NCBI GenBank assembly: GCA_038243995.1
Contig: JBBRTV010000025.1
Span: 1 to 64,000 of the forward strand
DNA length: 64,000 bases
Source: Scleromatobacter sp038243995
GTDB taxonomy: Bacteria; Pseudomonadota; Gammaproteobacteria; Burkholderiales; Burkholderiaceae_C
Reading direction: 5' to 3'
Notes under the pieces: model-generated
Databases searched by the model: none
Seen by the model: the letters and a program-made list of their open reading frames with translations, nothing else
What the model was told of the DNA's origin: nothing
Position numbers and translations under genes: made by a program
Shown here: one piece after another, positions 26,301 to 34,670 of the stretch
Layout of the letters: every line of letters starts with the position of its first letter
How positions within the stretch are numbered: the first letter of the stretch is position 1

Positions 26301-27134
26301 GTCGACCTGACGCCGCCCGCGCATGTGGCGGGGTTCTGGCTCTTCGTCGGACTCGCGACGCGCGAATGCATCGTGCGCACTGGCCAGCTGGGTGTCCAAG
26401 GCTCGGCGTGGGGGACGCTCGGTGCGATGCTCGTGCCCGCGCTCGTGCTGGTGCTGTTCACGCGGCCGGCGGTGCAACGACGCTGGCCTGTCGCCGAGCA
26501 GCGCGAGGCCTATCTCGTCGCTGCCTGCGGCCCGCTCGCGCTGCTGCTGCTCGGCTGGCTGTGGATCGGCAACACGACGTCGGGCGACGCGGCGCCGCTG
26601 CGCTACCTGCCGGTGCTCAATCCGCTGGAGATCGGGCAGGGCATCGCGCTGCTGTCGCTGGCGCTGTGGAGCCGCGCCCTGGCGCCGGCGCTGCGCGCCC
26701 GCGCGCCGCGCCCCGTCGTGACGGCGGCGCTCGGCGCCACCGCCTTCGCACTCGTCACCGGCATGGTGCTGCGCACCTGTCACCACTGGGCCGGCGTCGC
26801 ATGGAGCGTCGACGCGCTGTTCGCGTCGACACTGACGCAGGCAGCGCTGTCGGTCGTCTGGTCGCTGATCGGCGTAGCGGCCATGCTGGCGGGCCACCGC
26901 GGCACGCGCCGCGTGGTGTGGCTGGTCGGCGCCGCGCTGCTGGGCGTCGTCGTGGCCAAGCTGTTCCTGGTCGAACTGGCGGATCGCGGCAGCCTCTATC
27001 GCATCGTCTCGTTCATCGTCGTGGGTGCGCTGATGCTGGTCGTCGGCTACTTCGCACCGATGCCGCCTGGCCGCGGCGACGCGCAAGACGCCGACGGCGC
27101 CGATGCGCCCGCGACGGCGCCAGGAACGCGATGA
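23322..27134 (+). CDS. DUF2339 polytopic membrane protein
   Basis: About 1270 residues from TTG 23322, preceded by a strong GGAGGG at a proper distance. Layout: an N-terminal membrane helix rich in glycine (LIGAVLGVWMAALPGAFAGG), a coiled-coil segment (VQRVDALEREVGALRAQV), a long alanine/proline linker (about residues 85-210), then FLFGGNTIVKVGVLILFLGL and more than twenty predicted membrane helices to the C-terminus. This is the DUF2339 family, very large membrane proteins of unknown function. The stop overlaps the start of the DUF3999 gene by four bases, the conserved partner, so the two products probably form one complex. Confidence 0.9.
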   Translation: MKLLFGLIGAVLGVWMAALPGAFAGGLLGVIGAFFWEGRGKNADDTPEAADVPVAAPAATALVQRVDALEREVGALRAQVRTLLARAAAMPAPPAADPFAPRAPAAAAIEARAPTPASAALGAPPPTARTGLSAPAPARPPIALTPEPAVTSNLVAAPDLAAASPAPAVAATAPSPLPQGLASPPAAPAWTAPAPRTPAVARRIAPPPPPLRDRLPPFMARFLFGGNTIVKVGVLILFLGLAFLLRYTAERVSVPVEFRYAGVALVGAFLLGLGWRLRARADAAGGSGYGLILQGAGIGVFYLTALAALRLHPLLSPSLAFAFMAAVALLGAVLAVAQDAPWLAFVSVAEGFAAPVLVATGSSAYVPLFSYMAILDVGIFAMAWFKAWRPLNLVGAVATFMLALAWANARYVPADYAGVQAFLVFFFLLFTSIGVLFARRALALGEAPTAAQPLAERAADALRRVGRVDSTLTFGVPLAAFTLQYLLVRDMAWGPAWAASAFALFHIVLGGALMRGRDTRYGLLGEAHVIVGTIFATLAIPLALEGVWTGATWAVEAAGMYWLGARQRREYARAFALLVLAGAAARLMAGLALDLRHDTPLLVGSTLGMGILVIALGAMDAVRRRMPAAENGAVEGINTVLLPFSAAAALATLVWMVLPPMWAGAATAWLAFACAALQARLDAPILRVSSALLHLLALTGLTLSLHPAADAAMLADGWPGLAAAVLVGTALLLTGWLGLREAWHAAADAATPTWSWSGSAGLLAGLAVVCASLLFVMPADRAALVWPWVGVFVLWLGARLRHPALAAAAFALQLAAAAAALAAGPDPWRRFAGEAGVEPAWWAPLVLTLAGFVVGDLLRRAAQSAPGVRRPAWWHSTAMQWTVVAWALLCWSLTLPPELHRDLVLRGTPAAWPNWVNGWLTLTSVAMTVIAGWRQWRVLGQATLATLPLWIWMALAGPVGDGVAPSAALGWFVWPMAFAWHLGLLRLQARWRPVDLTPPAHVAGFWLFVGLATRECIVRTGQLGVQGSAWGTLGAMLVPALVLVLFTRPAVQRRWPVAEQREAYLVAACGPLALLLLGWLWIGNTTSGDAAPLRYLPVLNPLEIGQGIALLSLALWSRALAPALRARAPRPVVTAALGATAFALVTGMVLRTCHHWAGVAWSVDALFASTLTQAALSVVWSLIGVAAMLAGHRGTRRVVWLVGAALLGVVVAKLFLVELADRGSLYRIVSFIVVGALMLVVGYFAPMPPGRGDAQDADGADAPATAPGTR

Positions 27135-28615
27135 CCGCGTCACGTCGTGGATCGCGGGCAGCGGGCCGCGTTGTCGCGAGCCTCGCGCTGGCAGGCGCGC
27201 TCGCCAGCGTCCGCGCGGGCGCGCCCGCGGGGCCGCTCACCGATCCGGCGCCGGCGTTCTCCGCGCCGCTGGCGCTGGACGGCCCGGGCCCCTATTACAC
27301 GCTGAGCCTGCCGCTGGCGCTGCAGTCGGCGGCGAACCGCGCCGACCTGGACGACCTGCAAGTGCGCAATGCCGGCGGCGACCTCATGCCCACCGCCTGG
27401 CTGCCCCAGCGCACGGCGACAGCGCAGATCCGGCAGGTCGCCACCACGCTCTACAAGGTGCCGGCGCCGCAGGCGAGCGGCGCTGCGTCCGCCCCGGCGC
27501 CGGCGCAGTCGTGGATCGTCGACGCGCACGACTCCGACGCCGGACTGCTGCGTCTCGAACTGACGCTCGCCGCGGGCACGGAAGGCGTCTACACCGTCGA
27601 CATCGAGGCGAGCGACGACCTGCAGCGCTGGCGCCCGGTGCAACAGGCCGCGCAGCTGGTGCAGTTGCGTCGGCTCGCGCTACCCGCTTCGTACACGGCC
27701 TCGGCAAACGACTGGTTGACGGCGACTGACATCGATCTCGGCGGCGTCTCCGCGCGCTATCTCCGCCTCACGACACCGGTCGGCAGGCCCTCGCCCACCC
27801 TCGCCTCGGCAACGCTCACGCGCACCCGGCGCCAGGTCGCGGAGACCGCGATCGAGTGGAGCGAAGCGATCGCGCCGTCGTCTTGCGCTGCACGGCACTG
27901 CGACTACGCGCTGCCGCGCAACGTGCGGATCGAACAGGTCCAGGTCGTCCTCGCCGACCCCGACACCGTGGGCAAGGTCACTCTGTATGGCGCGGTGGAC
28001 AGGCCGCTCCCCACGACCCATCGCCGCCACTTGCTGCACTACCCGCTGCACGTCTTGCGACCGCAGGTGGCGCCCGCCCCGGGGACGGTCGACGCCGTCT
28101 CCTGGCAAGCGCTGGCCACCGCCAACGTCTACTGGCTGCAGCAGGCGGCCGGCACGCGCGACCTGCGCTCGCCACCGGTCTGGCTCGACGGCGACCGGTG
28201 GCCCGCGCTGCGCCTGGAGTCCGGCGCGCCGATGGCCATGCTGGGCCGCACACCGCCCACGATCCGCATCGGCGCACACCCGCGCACGCTCGTGTTCCTC
28301 GCACGCGGCGCGGGGCCGTTCCACATCGAGCGCGCCACGCCCGACGACCTGTCGGCCACGCTGTCGCTCGCCGAGCTGATGCCGGCGCGCGGTGCCGACG
28401 ACCCGCTGCCGGCCGACACGGCCACGCCGCGGCGCGTCCCCGCGACGACGCGGCCTGCGGCGCCGCCGCCCCCTGGCGGTCAGGCCACGAATACGTCGCC
28501 GCGCACGGGCGCTCCCTGGCTATGGGCGGCGCTCCTGGTTGGCCTCGCGCTCATGGGCGGCATGGCGTGGTCGTTGCTGCGCAAGCCGGCGATCGCCCCC
28601 GTGGACAAACCTTAG
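27131..28615 (+). CDS. DUF3999 family exported protein
   Basis: 494 residues. Signal peptide or N-terminal membrane helix in the first 30 residues, then a large extracytoplasmic beta-rich domain beginning GPGPYYTLSLPLALQS and containing DIEASDDLQRWRPV and the discoidin-like ARYLRLTTP, ending with a proline-rich stretch, one C-terminal membrane helix (WLWAALLVGLALMGGMAWSL) and a short cytoplasmic tail. This is the DUF3999 family, typically encoded with DUF2339 as here (ATGA overlap). The topology suggests a periplasmic carbohydrate- or polymer-interacting partner for the membrane protein. Function unknown. Its stop overlaps the convergent small membrane protein gene by four bases. Confidence 0.88.
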   Translation: MTASRRGSRAAGRVVASLALAGALASVRAGAPAGPLTDPAPAFSAPLALDGPGPYYTLSLPLALQSAANRADLDDLQVRNAGGDLMPTAWLPQRTATAQIRQVATTLYKVPAPQASGAASAPAPAQSWIVDAHDSDAGLLRLELTLAAGTEGVYTVDIEASDDLQRWRPVQQAAQLVQLRRLALPASYTASANDWLTATDIDLGGVSARYLRLTTPVGRPSPTLASATLTRTRRQVAETAIEWSEAIAPSSCAARHCDYALPRNVRIEQVQVVLADPDTVGKVTLYGAVDRPLPTTHRRHLLHYPLHVLRPQVAPAPGTVDAVSWQALATANVYWLQQAAGTRDLRSPPVWLDGDRWPALRLESGAPMAMLGRTPPTIRIGAHPRTLVFLARGAGPFHIERATPDDLSATLSLAELMPARGADDPLPADTATPRRVPATTRPAAPPPPGGQATNTSPRTGAPWLWAALLVGLALMGGMAWSLLRKPAIAPVDKP

Positions 28616-28983
28616 CGCGCGCCCGGCCACACCAGTCGCCGGCGCCCGAAGAGCAGGCCGTCCAGAGAATAGGCGCCGGGGCCGAGCAGCGCGAGCGCAG
28701 CAGCCTGCACGACGGTCAGGCCGCTGAGCAGCGTGGGCTGCTGGGATACGAACGCGGTATCGAACGCCATGCAAAGTACGCAGGCGGCCGGCGTCGCCAG
28801 GCCGAGCATCAACAGCACCGCCAGCGCGCCGGCCACCGCGAACCACGCGCCGGAAGCGTCGCCGGTGAAGCGGCTCCACGCATCGACCGCGAGCATGGTT
28901 GCGACGCAAACCCGGAAGAGGATCAGGGCGACGCCGGGACCGCTGGCCGGGAAGGTCGAGTAGAGACGCTGCATGCGATCCAT
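28612..28983 (-). CDS. Small DoxX-like membrane protein
   Basis: 123 residues with four predicted membrane helices: ALILFRVCVATMLAVDAW, AGALAVLLMLGLATPAACVL, then a segment before LSGLTVVQAAALALLGPGAY, ending in SLDGLLFGRRR, which resembles the DoxX-family terminus GDGAYSLDG. DoxX-like proteins are associated with redox systems in membranes, often with thiosulfate or organic substrates, but no such partner is nearby. A second ATG nine bases downstream is a possible start. It diverges from the propeller histidine kinase. Confidence 0.7.
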   Translation of the reverse strand: MDRMQRLYSTFPASGPGVALILFRVCVATMLAVDAWSRFTGDASGAWFAVAGALAVLLMLGLATPAACVLCMAFDTAFVSQQPTLLSGLTVVQAAALALLGPGAYSLDGLLFGRRRLVWPGAR

Positions 28984-29086
28984 GCTAGTGCGCGGCCGCC
29001 CCGGGCGAAACCCGCAGGACGGTGACTCGGGGATTACCCGAAAGAGTCCCTCGGACGGCCGGGGATCTCGTTAAAGTCAGCGCTCC

Positions 29087-32000
29087 ATGACAATGATCGC
29101 CATGGCTCCGGTGACCGCACGTCGACGACAGAGAACCTTTGCACGAATCCCTCGAACCCACGTCGATCCCGTCAGCGCCGTGGAACATGGGGCGGATCCC
29201 GGGATCTACCTTTCGCGGGCCCGCTGGATTCATTCCCAGGTTCTGATTCGCTGGATCTTGCTGCTCTGCATGGTCCTCCCGCTCGCGCGCTCGGCCGTCG
29301 CCATGGACGCCACCCTGGCGCTGGCCGACCTGCACCGGACCCGCTGGACGACGCGCGAAGGCGCGCCGGCCGACGTGAGCGCCCTGGCGCAGACGCCCGA
29401 CGGCGCACTCTGGATCGCCGCCAGCACCGGACTGGTTCGTTTCGACGGCGTCCGCTTCGAGCATTTCAGCGCGCACGCGGGCGAGGCCTCGCTGTCCGAA
29501 GACCTGTCGGCGCTGTTCGCCCCGCCCGGCGGCGAACTCTGGATCGGCGCCCGGCTGGGCGGCGTCCATCGCCTGAAGGACGGCCGTCTCACCAGCTACG
29601 GCACGCACGACGGCCTGCCGACCAATACCGTCCTGGCCTTCGCGCAGCGGCCCGGCGGCAGCTTCTGGGTCGGCACGACGAACGGGCTCTACGAGCTCGT
29701 CGGCGCACGCTGGAACCGGGTCGGGCTGGAGCGCGGGTTGCCCGCGACCTACATCTCCTCGCTGCGCGTCGACGCGCAAGGCACGCTGTGGGTCACCGGC
29801 CTCGAAGGCAGCTTCGCGCTGGCCGCCGGCGCACAGGCCTTCGACACGAAGGCGGTCGGAGCGGCCGGCCTCGGCCTGCTCGCGCCCGGCCCGGGCGGCA
29901 CGCTCTGGTTGTCGAACAAGCTCCTCGGCCTGACGGCGCTCGGCACGCAGGAACGGCCGATCGACGCCCACGACCTCGGCGACCGGATCAGCAACAACAC
30001 TGCCTTCATGTTCGATCGGGACGGCGGCCTGTGGGTCTCCCTCGAGAGCGGGCTCGCGCGCGTTCCGATGGGCGGGCGGCTGCTGGGGCCCGGGCGCGCG
30101 CAGGCGCTGCGCGACGTCCAGCACCTCCCCCCGGCCAGCGGCGGCGCCGCGGGCCGGGTCTGGGCGATGCTCGAAGACCGGGAAGGCAACCTGTGGTTCG
30201 GCACCAACGACGGCCTCGAGCGACTGCGCAGCGTGAAGATGCGGCCAGCGACCCGGCAGTTCGGTGCGCTGGCGGGAGCCGCCCTGGCCGTCACGCGGGC
30301 GGGCGAGGTCTGGGCCGCGAACGAGGCTGGCGACCAGATCCGCCTCGCGCCGGGGCCGATGCGCCAGCCTCACGGGGACGACGGCCCGGGCGTGGCGACC
30401 TACGCGATCACCGACGACGGAACGCGCTGGATCGGCGGCGTGAGCGCGCTCGTCGGGCAGGGTGCGTGCGGCGCGGGCCGGGATGCGGGACGAGATGCCT
30501 CGGCGGGATCGCCCTGCGTCGCCGCCACGCCCACACGTACCGCCGCACCGCGCGCTGGAACCGTCGTGCAGGCGATCGCGGGCGACCGCTCCGGCGCGCT
30601 GTGGGTATCGCTGGTCCGGGGCGGACTCTATCTTCTGCGCGACGGTGAGTGGACACTGCACGGCGACGTCGACGGACTGCCGGAAGGCGCCGCTATGTGC
30701 CTGCAGCTCGCCGACGACGGACGGCTCTGGGCCGGCTACACCGGCGATCGCCTCGCGGTGGTCGCGGGCCGCCGGACCCGCATGCTGGGTACGGCGGACG
30801 GTCTGCGCGTCGGCGCGGTGCTCGCCGTGAGCGTGCACGGCGAGCGCGCCTGGGTCGGCGGCACGGGCGCGCTCCAGCTGTTCCAGGACGGCCGCTTCTG
30901 GAGCGTGGCGCGCCTCGACGGATCCGACGTGACCGGCGTCTCCGGCATCGTGCAGACGGCCGAGGGCGAGCTGTGGATCAACGGCGCGACGGGCGTCACG
31001 CGCATCGCCGCCGGGGATGTCGCCGCGTTCGTGCGCAACCCGCGGCAGCGCGTGCGCACCGAGACCTTCGACTTCGAGGACGGCCTCGACGGCATCGCAC
31101 CGCAACTGCGCCCGCTGCCGTCGGCCGTCGCCGGCGCCGACGGTCGGCTCTGGTTCGCGACCAGCAAGAGCGTCTACTGGGTCGACCCGCATCGCATTCC
31201 GCGCAACCCGGTGGCGCCGACGGTGCGGATCCTGTCGTTGCGGGCCGACGGGCACGACCGGGCGCCCGCCCCGCACCTTGCGCTGCCGGAACGCACCGCC
31301 AACTTCGCGTTCGACTACACGGCGTTCAGCCTGACGATGCCGGAGCGAGTGCACTTCCGCTACCGGCTCGAAGGCGTCGACGCCGCCTGGCAGGACGCCG
31401 GAACGCGCCGCCAGGCGTACTACACGAACATCCCGCCCGGCCACTATCGATTCCACGTGGTCGCGGCCAACGAGGACGGCCTCTGGAACGAGGCGGGCGA
31501 TGCGGTCGATCTCGTCATCCCGCCGTCGTTCTGGCAGACCGCCTGGTTCTACGCGCTCTGCGTGCTGGCCGCCGGGGCGCTGCTCTGGAGCATGTGGACG
31601 CTGCGGCTGCGCCAGCTCGCGGCCCGCATGGCCGGCGAGCTGGACGCCCGGCTGCAGGAGCGCGAACGCATCGCGCGCGAGCTGCACGACACCCTACTGC
31701 AGAGCACGCAAGGCCTGATCCTCAACTTCCAGGGCCTCGCGCTGCAGTTGCCGACCGCCAGCCCGATGCGCGAGAAGATGGAGAAGACGCTCGATCGCGC
31801 CGACCTGATTCTGGGCGAAGCGCGCGAACGCGTGCTCGACCTGCGCTCGTCAGGTGCGCCGGACCTGGCACTGCCCGAGGCGATCGCGCAGGCCGCGACC
31901 GCACTCGCGATCGACGATGCGGTGGTCTTCGCCACCCTCGTCGAGGGAACGCCCCGGCCGCTGGTTCGCGCGGTGCTGGTCGAGACGACCCGCATCGTGC

Positions 32001-32353
32001 GCGAGGCGCTCGCCAACGCGTTCGCGCACGCGCAGGCGACGGCCATCGAGGCCCAGATCCTCTACGGCGCGACGACGCTGCGGATCCGGATTCGCGACAA
32101 CGGCAGAGGCATCGGCGCGGACGTGCTCGCCGCCGGCGCGCGCCCGGGCCACTGGGGCCTGGTCGGCATGCGCGAACGCGCCCGGCGCATGGGCGCGCAG
32201 TTGGACCTGTGGAGCCGCGCGGGCGCCGGAACGGAAGTCGAACTGAGCGTTCCCGCCGCGATCGCCTACTTGCGGGAACGGCGCGCCACGCCCTGGCGGC
32301 GCCTGGCCGCGCGCCTGCGCGCCTTTGCACCAGATGGAGAAGCCCATGACTGA
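29087..32353 (+). CDS. Hybrid-propeller sensor histidine kinase (Reg_prop, Y_Y_Y, HisKA_3)
   Basis: Up to 1088 residues. After a hydrophobic export segment (WILLLCMVLPLARSAVA) come many propeller repeats of the form G-LWI---GL-R, e.g. GALWIAASTGLVRFDGV and ELWIGARLGGVHRLKDG, forming a periplasmic sensor. A Y_Y_Y domain (about 735-800) precedes one membrane helix near residues 813-832. The cytoplasmic part has the HisKA_3 H-box ERIARELHDTLLQ with the phospho-acceptor histidine near residue 867, and a HATPase domain with DNGRGIG and GLVGMRERAR. The upstream leader of about 55 residues is unusual, so the true start may be later (for example GTG 29180). It overlaps the response regulator gene by eight bases. 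Confidence 0.92.
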   Translation: MTMIAMAPVTARRRQRTFARIPRTHVDPVSAVEHGADPGIYLSRARWIHSQVLIRWILLLCMVLPLARSAVAMDATLALADLHRTRWTTREGAPADVSALAQTPDGALWIAASTGLVRFDGVRFEHFSAHAGEASLSEDLSALFAPPGGELWIGARLGGVHRLKDGRLTSYGTHDGLPTNTVLAFAQRPGGSFWVGTTNGLYELVGARWNRVGLERGLPATYISSLRVDAQGTLWVTGLEGSFALAAGAQAFDTKAVGAAGLGLLAPGPGGTLWLSNKLLGLTALGTQERPIDAHDLGDRISNNTAFMFDRDGGLWVSLESGLARVPMGGRLLGPGRAQALRDVQHLPPASGGAAGRVWAMLEDREGNLWFGTNDGLERLRSVKMRPATRQFGALAGAALAVTRAGEVWAANEAGDQIRLAPGPMRQPHGDDGPGVATYAITDDGTRWIGGVSALVGQGACGAGRDAGRDASAGSPCVAATPTRTAAPRAGTVVQAIAGDRSGALWVSLVRGGLYLLRDGEWTLHGDVDGLPEGAAMCLQLADDGRLWAGYTGDRLAVVAGRRTRMLGTADGLRVGAVLAVSVHGERAWVGGTGALQLFQDGRFWSVARLDGSDVTGVSGIVQTAEGELWINGATGVTRIAAGDVAAFVRNPRQRVRTETFDFEDGLDGIAPQLRPLPSAVAGADGRLWFATSKSVYWVDPHRIPRNPVAPTVRILSLRADGHDRAPAPHLALPERTANFAFDYTAFSLTMPERVHFRYRLEGVDAAWQDAGTRRQAYYTNIPPGHYRFHVVAANEDGLWNEAGDAVDLVIPPSFWQTAWFYALCVLAAGALLWSMWTLRLRQLAARMAGELDARLQERERIARELHDTLLQSTQGLILNFQGLALQLPTASPMREKMEKTLDRADLILGEARERVLDLRSSGAPDLALPEAIAQAATALAIDDAVVFATLVEGTPRPLVRAVLVETTRIVREALANAFAHAQATAIEAQILYGATTLRIRIRDNGRGIGADVLAAGARPGHWGLVGMRERARRMGAQLDLWSRAGAGTEVELSVPAAIAYLRERRATPWRRLAARLRAFAPDGEAHD

Positions 32354-32993
32354 CTCACCGCGCGACGTCGACACGCCGCGCCCGCCGCCCGGGATCCGAT
32401 TGATGATCGTCGACGACCACCCGATCATGCGCGAGGGCATCGCGTCCGTCGTCGAGGCCGAGCCCGATATCCGCGTGGTCGGGCAGGCAGGTAACGGGCA
32501 CGAAGCCATCGAGCGCTTCGGCGAGTGTCTGCCCGACGTCACGCTGATGGATCTGCAGATGCCCGAGCTCGGTGGCGTCGACGCGATCATCGGCATCCGC
32601 CGACAATGGCCTGCAGCCCGCATCGTTGTGCTGACGACGTTCAAGGGCGATGTGCAGGCGCTGCGGGCGATGAAGGCCGGCGCTTGCGGATTCCTGGCGA
32701 AGGAGATGATCCGCAAGGGCGTCATCGACGCGATCCGGGCGGCCCATGCGGACCGGCTCCAGGCATCGACCGCTGCCGCTGCCGACACCGTGCCGTACCC
32801 GCTGTCGGCGCGCGAGCTGGAAGTGCTGGCTCAAGTCGCCAGGGGCGGCCACAACCGCGAGATCGGCGAGCGCCTGGGCGTGTCCGAGGACACGATCAAG
32901 GCGCACATGAAGAACATCATGTCCAAGCTCGACGCGAAGGATCGCACCCACGCGGTGACGATCGCGCTGCGGCGAGGGGTGCTGGATCTCTAG
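32346..32993 (+). CDS. NarL/FixJ-family response regulator
   Basis: 215 residues from ATG 32346. The receiver domain has the acidic pair DD (residues 23-24), the phospho-accepting aspartate at about 69 in LMDLQMPELGG, the switch threonine in VVLTTF and the conserved lysine in FLAKEM. The C-terminal LuxR-type helix-turn-helix reads LSARELEVLAQVARGG and GVSEDTIKAHMKNIMSKLDA. It overlaps the 3' end of the propeller kinase gene and is its cognate partner. Target genes are unknown; the nearby genes carry no obvious shared operator. Confidence 0.95.
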   Translation: MTDSPRDVDTPRPPPGIRLMIVDDHPIMREGIASVVEAEPDIRVVGQAGNGHEAIERFGECLPDVTLMDLQMPELGGVDAIIGIRRQWPAARIVVLTTFKGDVQALRAMKAGACGFLAKEMIRKGVIDAIRAAHADRLQASTAAAADTVPYPLSARELEVLAQVARGGHNREIGERLGVSEDTIKAHMKNIMSKLDAKDRTHAVTIALRRGVLDL

Positions 32994-33015
32994 GCCGGCG
33001 CCTTCGCGAAAGCGA

Positions 33016-33330
33016 CTATCCCTTGAAGGTGCGGTTGCCGCGCACGATGGGCTTGCCCGTGGTGGCTGTCGTGGTCAACGTGTCGCGGTCGAGCTTGTTG
33101 ACGGTCTTGCCGCCCACGTCGGTGGTCTCGTAGGCGAACGACACGGTGTCGCCCTTGAACGCCCACTTCTGCGCGCCCGGCGCGACGAACGTGTAGTCGA
33201 CACCGCCGACAGTGAGCACGTGCGAATGCAGCGCGTTGGCGTTACCGCCGCGGCCCGACGTGCGGCTCGGCTCGCTCAGGAACACCTTGTAGTCGGCAGC
33301 CTTGCCGTTGTCGATATTGGACTTGGTCAT
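33016..33330 (-). CDS. Uncharacterised 104-residue protein
   Basis: A small soluble protein starting at ATG 33330, with AGAAG upstream as a ribosome binding site. The sequence alternates short beta-strand-like segments (HVLTVGGVDYTFVAPGAQKW, GDTVSFAYETTD, KPIVRGNRTFKG) and has an unusually high content of threonine, glycine and lysine compared with neighbouring genes. The strand pattern would fit a small beta-barrel of OB or SH3 type, but no family could be recognised. It is monocistronic, between the response regulator and a LysR regulator. Confidence 0.6.
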   Translation of the reverse strand: MTKSNIDNGKAADYKVFLSEPSRTSGRGGNANALHSHVLTVGGVDYTFVAPGAQKWAFKGDTVSFAYETTDVGGKTVNKLDRDTLTTTATTGKPIVRGNRTFKG

Positions 33331-33551
33331 GGTTCTTCTCGTTGCAGTATCTGAGGGGGTGGCCGGCGCCCGAGGACGCCGACGAAGGGAGATCGCCGCA
33401 GCGCCTGCCTTTGGCGTGCGCCCGTCCCGCCGGCGTTCGAACCGTCGCGGCGGCTCGAAAGGGGCGAGGCATCGGCCGTGCCCGGCAGGGGCCGGGCGGC
33501 TGTGCTTCACCGGGAAGTGTAGCCAGCCGGCGCGCGGTCGGGTTTCGCCGC

Positions 33552-34436
33552 CTACGTGAGTGCCATTCTCCGGGACAGGTGACCGAACACGGCCGACACC
33601 CTTCTGAGGTGCCTCGAATCGGGATGCGCCAGAAGCCACAGCTCGGTCTGAGACTCGTCGAGCGGCGGGGTCAACGCGCGCAGCCCCGTGTGCGGCCGGG
33701 CGAGGAACAACGGCAGCAACCCGACCCCCAGGCCCTGCGAGACCAGTTCCAACACGGTGAGGATGCTGTTGACTCTGTAGGTCGGCGACACCTTTGGAAA
33801 GTGCTTCTTGCGCCACAGCACGGTCGGATGCTCGGGCAAGGCGTCATCCGGGGCGATCCAGTCGACAGTGGCCAACTTCGATTCGTCGAAGCGCCGTACC
33901 GGCCCGCTCTTTGCCGCGTAGAGCGCCACGCGGATCGGCCCGACGTGCTTGCCCACCAGGTGCTGGGGAGGCCGCTTGGTGGCGCGCACCGCGATGTCGG
34001 CGTCGCGCCGGGTGAGGCTGGCGAGCTCATTGCCCGCGTGCAATTCATAGGAAAGCAGCGGATGCAAGGCGTGCAACTCCTGGAGTGCCGGCGCGACCAG
34101 ACCATGCAGGATGGTGTCGGTGGTCGTGATGCGCACGGTGCCCGACACCCGTTCGGGCTCGAGTTGCGCGGCCGACCGTGCGGACTCCAGATGGGCCTCC
34201 ATCTGCTCGGCATGGCCGGCAAGAACCTGCGCCTGCTCCGATGGCAGGTACCCGGCACGCGATCTCTCGAACAAGACTTGCCCCAGACCACGTTCGATGC
34301 GCTGGATCGACCGAAACACCGTGGAAGGGTCCACGCCCAACCGTTCTCCGGCAGCGGCCAGGGTGCCTGATCGCGCCAGCGCAAGCACGACCTCCAGGTC
34401 GGAAGCATCGAGTCTGTATTGCGCGCGCGCAATCAT
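33552..34436 (-). CDS. LysR-family transcriptional regulator
   Basis: 294 residues. The N-terminal winged helix-turn-helix (residues about 10-65) includes DLEVVLALARSGTLAAAGER and VDPSTVFRSIQRIERGLG, although the second helix starts VDPSTVFR rather than the more common S-x-S-x-x-S. The C-terminal co-inducer domain contains VSGTVRITTTDTILHGLV and ends with WLLAHPDSRHLRRVS. It diverges from the doxX remnant and GST gene. The inverted repeat ATTGC-N6-GCAAT in the intervening 78 bp is a likely binding site. The regulated pathway may concern detoxification of an electrophile, inferred from the GST. Confidence 0.9.
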   Translation of the reverse strand: MIARAQYRLDASDLEVVLALARSGTLAAAGERLGVDPSTVFRSIQRIERGLGQVLFERSRAGYLPSEQAQVLAGHAEQMEAHLESARSAAQLEPERVSGTVRITTTDTILHGLVAPALQELHALHPLLSYELHAGNELASLTRRDADIAVRATKRPPQHLVGKHVGPIRVALYAAKSGPVRRFDESKLATVDWIAPDDALPEHPTVLWRKKHFPKVSPTYRVNSILTVLELVSQGLGVGLLPLFLARPHTGLRALTPPLDESQTELWLLAHPDSRHLRRVSAVFGHLSRRMALT

Positions 34437-34459
34437 GCTTTGTCTTGCTGCCTATTTTC

Positions 34460-34475
34460 ATTGCGAATCGGCAAT
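34460..34475. promoter_or_regulatory. Inverted repeat, candidate LysR-family binding site
   Basis: ATTGC-GAATCG-GCAAT is a perfect 5-bp inverted repeat with a six-base centre, in the A+T-richer gap between the divergent LysR gene and the doxX remnant. Its size and position match the T-N11-A sites of LysR regulators. Confidence 0.5.
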
Positions 34476-34514
34476 CCTAGACTTCTTCCACTTTCAATTC
34501 AATGGAGAACTGCA

Positions 34515-34670
34515 ATGCTCTCGAGAAACACCAACGACGCCAATGACTGGGGCGTCGCCCTGCTCAGGATCGGCCTGGGCCTGATGTGGGTGGCCCACGT
34601 CGCGAATGGCGCGCCGATCCTACGGCGCAGCAATTGGCTCGGACCAGCTCGACTGCGGACAGCGTCATGA
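34515..34670 (+). pseudogene. doxX-family remnant with internal deletion
   Basis: The first 25 or so residues (DWGVALLRIGLGLMWVAHV) are the well-conserved opening of a DoxX/DoxD-like membrane protein. After VAHV the frame abruptly leaves the family pattern and ends after only 51 residues, against roughly 130 expected. In another frame just downstream, the segment SYGAAIGSDQLD resembles a DoxX C-terminus (GDGAYAL-type). The simplest reading is one internal deletion that removed the middle helices and broke the frame. The downstream GST start overlaps the end of this remnant, so expression of the GST may depend on the same promoter. Confidence 0.65.

Noticed and set aside
28985..31687. Minus-strand open frame of about 900 codons
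   Set aside because: Entirely antisense to the propeller kinase gene, with no domain and no ribosome binding site; the plus-strand gene explains the codon pattern.
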